A stretch of DNA of 64,000 nucleotides from contig NZ_AHJE01000019.1 of assembly GCF_000243095.1 (NCBI RefSeq), positions 1 through 64,000 of the forward strand, given 5' to 3'. The position numbers and the translations under genes are program-made. This DNA comes from Cupriavidus basilensis OR16 (GTDB lineage: Bacteria > Pseudomonadota > Gammaproteobacteria > Burkholderiales > Burkholderiaceae). This document shows positions 60,481-64,000 of this stretch, in pieces. The notes under the pieces were generated by a model that had not been told where the DNA came from, did no database searches, and was given only the letters and a program-made list of their open reading frames with translations. The first letter of the stretch is position 1, and each line of letters begins with the position of its first letter.

Positions 60481-62567
60481 CGGGGCTCCGCACGCAATGG
60501 GAGCGGCGTGGGCCACGTGGGCCGCGCAGGCCGCACCGCAGCCTGCGGCTGCGCCGGATACAGCGTGACCCGCAAGGCAATCAGCGCGCCCAGCGCGCTG
60601 CACGCATTCGCGCCGGGATTTTGCAATCCACCGCTTTGCATGGCCACCTCGCGCAGCGCCTTGTCAATCCGCTCCGATAGCGCATCCGGCGGCGCCATCG
60701 CGTGCCCGGCCTTGAGGCGCGCGCGGAAATGCAAGGCCACCGCGTTGAGCACCCTGGCCACGGCGCGGCGCGCGGCCGGGCGCAGCCCGGGCAGGCTGCG
60801 CTGCAGCGCCAGCGCGCCAAAGCCGACCTGCAGCTCGGCAAAGCCATCCGAAGCCATCTTGTCGTCGCTGGCCGCAAGCCTTGGCACCAGCTGGCTGAGC
60901 CGGTCCAGCATGCGGCCGCCGAGCCGGGCGTGCTCCCCCGGCTCGCGCCGCGCGGCGGCTTGTGCCAGGTCCTTCCAGCTCGCGCGGATCAGCCGGTGCG
61001 CCGCCACGCGCGCGCCGAACGGCCGCGTCGCCATGGCCCACAAGGGCGCGAACAGCATGCCGCCGATGCTGGCCAGGCTGGCGTTGAAGGTGGTCAGGAA
61101 ATTCGTGTCGTAGACGCTCTGCACATTGGCAAACGATGCCGTATTGACCGACAGCAGCATGGCGATCAGGTTGAAGCCGGGCCGCGATATCAGCATGCCG
61201 ATGCCCATGTAAGGCAACGCCAGCATGCCCACCAGGGTCTCGAAGTTGTGCGCGTTCGGCACCACCAGGAACAGGTAGAACGATGACACGGCAAAACAGA
61301 ATCCGCTCCAGCGCAGGAACGAATGCGCGACCGGCCGGGGCTCCTCGATGGTGGCAAAGAAGCAGCAGGCGATGGACGCCACCGCGACAGATCCGGCGCC
61401 GTCCTCCCATCCCGAGGCGATCCATAGCATGCCCGCGCAGAACACAGCAAGGCTGGTGGAGCAGGCATAGAACAGCAGCATGGCGTGATCGTGGTGATGT
61501 GCCCGGTCCGCGCGCTCGGCGCCGTGCCCAAGCGCGCGCGCGGATGGCGCGGCGGCGCTGGCCGCCTGGTCGCCAATGCCATGCTGCAGGGCGTGGCAGT
61601 CTTCGCACAGCGCCGCCAGCGTGCCCAGCTGGTCGTTGGCGGTGGCGACCAGGCCGCCATGCCAGCCCGGCGCCCGCGCGAAATCCGCCCACGGGCCCGC
61701 CTCCGGCGCCAGCGCGGGCGACGGGCCGTCGAACCCCGCGCGAATCCAGGCAGACATGCCGGCCATATGGCGCGCCAGCGTATCCGGTATGCCGTCCGCG
61801 TGGCGGCGCAGCGCCTGGAGCACGCCGGCCAGCGAGGACAACACCGGCAGCAGCATCGTCATCCGCTCGCGCAAGGCGCGCGCGTGGCGCAGCGTGTCCG
61901 CGCTTTCCGTGTCGTACGAGAGCTGGGTGATGAGCTGGTCCAGTGCGAGGATGTCGGCGGCCAGCCGGTGGCGGCTGCCGTGGCGCGTGGCATTGGCGTC
62001 AGGGTCGGGCGACAACATGTCGGTGGCCCACAGTGCCGCGTCGGCCAGCCAGGTGGCGGAGCGGGCGCGCAGCGCGGGCGCCACCTTGGCCGGAAAGACG
62101 ATGGCGCCCACCATGCCGGCGCAGACGATGCCGATGACGATCTCCTCGATGCGCGCAACGGCGATGTCGAAGACTTGCGCCGGCTCGCTGACCGCCGGCA
62201 GCGCCACGATCGGCAACGTGTAGGCCGCCAGCAGGAAGATATAGCTGCGCGGCGTGCGCTGCAGCAGCGAGAAATAGAGCAAGCCCCCCGTCCACAGCGC
62301 GATCGCGGCCATCAGCAACACCGGCGCGTTGACCAGCAAGGGCACCGTGGCCACTGCGGCGGTCGCGCCCAGTACCGTGCCCGCCACACGATATGCGGCC
62401 TTGGAGCGCGTGGCGCCGGTCAGCGGATGGGAAACAAAATAGACGGTTGCCATCGCCCAGTAAGGGCGGGGCAAACCTAGCGCGAGCGCGATGTAGAGCG
62501 CCAGCATCGAGGCGGCAAACGCCTTCAGTGAAAAGAGCCACTGTCGTGCGCTCGGCCAGCTAGCCAT
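60474..62567 (-). CDS. FUSC family inner-membrane exporter
   Basis: A ~697-residue protein from ATG 62567 (MASWPSARQWLFSLKAFAASMLALYIAL). Two hydrophobic FUSC blocks: N-terminal ALGLPRPYWAMATVYFVSHPLTGATRSKAAYRVAGTVLGA, and the middle VASIACCFFATIEEPRPVAHSFLRWSGFCFAVSSFYLFLVVP. The AaeB-like organisation and partners (DUF1656, HlyD, NodT) suggest export of an aromatic or other weak organic acid. First gene of the operon, divergent from a LysR gene. Confidence 0.9.
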   Translation of the reverse strand: MASWPSARQWLFSLKAFAASMLALYIALALGLPRPYWAMATVYFVSHPLTGATRSKAAYRVAGTVLGATAAVATVPLLVNAPVLLMAAIALWTGGLLYFSLLQRTPRSYIFLLAAYTLPIVALPAVSEPAQVFDIAVARIEEIVIGIVCAGMVGAIVFPAKVAPALRARSATWLADAALWATDMLSPDPDANATRHGSRHRLAADILALDQLITQLSYDTESADTLRHARALRERMTMLLPVLSSLAGVLQALRRHADGIPDTLARHMAGMSAWIRAGFDGPSPALAPEAGPWADFARAPGWHGGLVATANDQLGTLAALCEDCHALQHGIGDQAASAAAPSARALGHGAERADRAHHHDHAMLLFYACSTSLAVFCAGMLWIASGWEDGAGSVAVASIACCFFATIEEPRPVAHSFLRWSGFCFAVSSFYLFLVVPNAHNFETLVGMLALPYMGIGMLISRPGFNLIAMLLSVNTASFANVQSVYDTNFLTTFNASLASIGGMLFAPLWAMATRPFGARVAAHRLIRASWKDLAQAAARREPGEHARLGGRMLDRLSQLVPRLAASDDKMASDGFAELQVGFGALALQRSLPGLRPAARRAVARVLNAVALHFRARLKAGHAMAPPDALSERIDKALREVAMQSGGLQNPGANACSALGALIALRVTLYPAQPQAAVRPARPTWPTPLPLRAEPRC

Positions 62568-62685
62568 GACGCGAATATCCGTTGGAAAGAACGTAGGAGC
62601 GAAGTGTAGCCAACTGGCGTACATTCCTCACATGATTTAAAATTGCAAATTGCATTCGCTTTTTTCATGGTAAAGGAAGCACCAG
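62568..62685. promoter_or_regulatory. Divergent promoter region between FUSC operon and LysR gene
   Basis: 118 bp, AT-rich. Around 62639-62655, AAATTGCAAATTGCATT is a repeated ATTGCA element with dyad character, a plausible LysR binding core located about 30 bp upstream of the lysR start. Confidence 0.4.
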
Positions 62686-63579
62686 ATGCCCATTGACATC
62701 CGCGCCCTGCGCTACTTCGTCGAAACCGTTCGCCTGAAAAGCTTCACCCAGGCGGCGACCTCCCTGTTCGTCACGCAATCCACCATCAGCAAGATGGTGC
62801 GCCAGTTGGAGGACGAGATCGGCCAGCCACTGCTGATTCGCGAAGGCAAGCAGGTGCGGCTGACCGACGTGGGGCGCGTGGTCTACGAGCGCGGGCAGGA
62901 AGCGTTGGGCGTGGTGCACCGGCTCACGCTGGAAGTGGCCGATCTCTCCTCGCTGGGCCGTGGCCAGTTGACCGTGGGCATCCCGCCCATGGCCAACCTG
63001 TTCTTCTCGCCGGCCGTCAGCGCCTTTCGCCAGCGCTATCCCAACCTGGAGCTCAGCCTGGCCGAGCACGGCGGCCACATGGTGGAGCAGCAAGTGGCGA
63101 GTGGCGAACTCGAAGCCGGCGCCACCGTACTGCCCCGGGACAGCGGGCTGGCGCTGGCCACGCGCGAGTTCGCCAAATACCCGATCTGGGTTGCAGGCCC
63201 CCGCAAGGCCAGCTGGGCCAAGGGCAAGACCGTCACCCTGGCGGCGCTGCGCGACGAGCCCCTGCTGATGCTGACCGAAGACTTCTCCCTGACCCGCAAG
63301 CTGCGGCAAGCCTTTCTCGACGCCCGGCTTGAGCCCCGCGTCGTGGCGCAAAGCGGGCACTGGGACTTCCTCGCCTCGATGGCCGCAGCCGGGCTGGGCA
63401 CCACCTTCCTGCCACAACCGCTGCTGGACAAGCTCGATATCCGCGACAAGCTCGCCGTGGCACGGCTGACGGAACCGGCCATGGACTGGGCGCTCGCCCA
63501 TATCTGGTCGCCGGGCCGCTACCTATCGCATGCGGCGCGGGCGTGGTTCTCGGTTTGCGAGGAAGTGCTGGGGGCGTAA
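62686..63579 (+). CDS. LysR-family transcriptional regulator of the efflux operon
   Basis: 297 residues: helix-turn-helix MPIDIRALRYFVETVRLKSFTQAATSLFVTQSTISKMVRQLEDEIGQPLLIREGKQVRLTDVG, then the effector domain (LTVGIPPMANLFFSPAVSAFRQRYPNLELSLAEHGG; LGTTFLPQPLLDKL). It resembles CynR/AaeR-like regulators. Divergent from the FUSC-DUF1656-HlyD-NodT operon, so it likely senses the exported compound. Confidence 0.92.
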   Translation: MPIDIRALRYFVETVRLKSFTQAATSLFVTQSTISKMVRQLEDEIGQPLLIREGKQVRLTDVGRVVYERGQEALGVVHRLTLEVADLSSLGRGQLTVGIPPMANLFFSPAVSAFRQRYPNLELSLAEHGGHMVEQQVASGELEAGATVLPRDSGLALATREFAKYPIWVAGPRKASWAKGKTVTLAALRDEPLLMLTEDFSLTRKLRQAFLDARLEPRVVAQSGHWDFLASMAAAGLGTTFLPQPLLDKLDIRDKLAVARLTEPAMDWALAHIWSPGRYLSHAARAWFSVCEEVLGA

Positions 63580-63610
63580 GCGCAGACCGGCGCGTTTGCC
63601 GCCGGTGCGA

Positions 63611-64000
63611 ATGCGCGATGTTAGAAAGTGGCGGGGCGAGCCGCTAACCACCAGCGACGATGTCGCTATCGGGTGGGCGCGTGCTGGAGCTGGCTTACGG
63701 TTGATCGTCAATATAGAAAAGGACGATGGTTCAGCCTCCAGAAACCTCTTCGCGCTAGCTGCTAGTGCCAAAGCGGGCAAAGTGGAAAGGTCCATCAGTA
63801 CAGAGTTAAATGGCGTCGACGCACCTGAATTCACCACCGATTTGCCCCCCTCCCCCCTGTTTTTGGCCACTCCCGTCGGCACGATTGATGTCCGAACGCT
63901 GGCCAATCCCGCACAGACGCTCCCCCCTTTGGGCGTAAAACAAGATTCTTGTGTTTATTGGGAAACCAAGTCGTCCAAAAATGGTATATATGCGTTGGTC
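63611..64000 (+). CDS. Hypothetical protein, 5' part (runs off the right edge)
   Basis: From ATG 63611 the frame is open for 130 codons to the window end. It contains MRDVRKWRGEPLTTSDDVAI, RLIVNIEKDDGSASRNLFAL, STELNGVDAPEFTTDLPPSP and ends VYWETKSSKNGIYALV. Composition is soluble and less GC-rich than upstream genes. I recognise no family and see no strong ribosome site, so the true start may differ. The opposite-strand frame over 63523-63906 is less convincing. Confidence 0.45.
   Translation, partial: MRDVRKWRGEPLTTSDDVAIGWARAGAGLRLIVNIEKDDGSASRNLFALAASAKAGKVERSISTELNGVDAPEFTTDLPPSPLFLATPVGTIDVRTLANPAQTLPPLGVKQDSCVYWETKSSKNGIYALV

Noticed and set aside
63523-63906. 127-codon minus-strand frame at the right end
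   Set aside because: It overlaps the end of the LysR gene and competes with a better plus-strand frame (63611 onward).

Overview
The window reads like a high-GC beta-proteobacterial genome, most likely Cupriavidus or a close Burkholderiaceae relative. This is inferred from the gene families: a taurine/sulfoacetaldehyde cluster with xsc-pta, a MocR-type regulator, SorAB sulfite dehydrogenase, a CioAB-type bd oxidase with a DUF2474 peptide, MEKHLA, and FUSC/HlyD/NodT efflux operons. No ribosomal marker is present to fix the species.

Region 1 (1-15.4 kb) is a sulfonate (taurine) dissimilation locus. It holds the 3' end of one xsc copy followed by pta and a TauE/SafE-type exporter, then tRNA-Arg(ACG). 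A CobS/CobT-like ATPase-VWA pair lies divergent from a complete second xsc. Next come an APC-family permease, TauX- and TauY-like taurine dehydrogenase subunits, SorA, a di-haem SorB-like cytochrome, and a TauR-like MocR regulator. The expected flow is taurine to sulfoacetaldehyde (TauXY), then to sulfite plus acetyl phosphate (Xsc), then to acetyl-CoA (Pta), with sulfite oxidised by SorAB or exported. Several parts are damaged as read. tauR carries a frameshifting 13-bp tandem duplication, tauY lacks a start codon and its Rossmann glycines, and the CobT-like gene has lost its MIDAS segment. The last 295 bp of xsc occur twice, identically, 6.7 kb apart.

Region 2 (about 15.4-43.6 kb) looks accessory, with visibly lower GC and many gene remnants. 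A cyanide-insensitive-type bd oxidase is split: cydA lies about 7.8 kb from cydB plus a DUF2474 small peptide. Between them are NDH-2, a five-gene acyl-CoA catabolic operon (CoA-transferase, glutaryl-CoA-dehydrogenase-like enzyme, enoyl-CoA hydratase, 3-hydroxyacyl-CoA dehydrogenase-like enzyme, acetoacetate-decarboxylase-like enzyme) and fragments of other genes. Beyond cydA lie a MEKHLA protein, a roughly 2400-residue Ser/Thr-kinase-like/ATPase/GAF/PAS histidine kinase, an efflux operon (YtcA-HlyD-FUSC-NodT), two response regulators and a third, decayed one. A palindrome, TACATA-N2-TATGTA, full or degenerate, recurs upstream of several of these genes and may be the operator of this signalling system.

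Region 3 (about 44-64 kb) returns to high GC. It holds a class III cyclase/ATPase/TPR protein with an HD-type hydrolase and a patatin, a TetR regulator (frameshifted), SnoaL- and PhnB-like small proteins, and a dimethylglycine/sarcosine-dehydrogenase-like flavoprotein (frameshifted) coupled to purU. Two small exported proteins follow, one with internal repeats, then a PLP dehydratase divergent from a LysR regulator, and a second efflux operon (FUSC-DUF1656-HlyD-NodT) divergent from another LysR. An unrecognised open frame runs off the right edge.

Single-base frameshifts at G/C runs in three genes raise the possibility of residual sequencing errors. The tauR duplication and the CobT deletion do not look like homopolymer errors.
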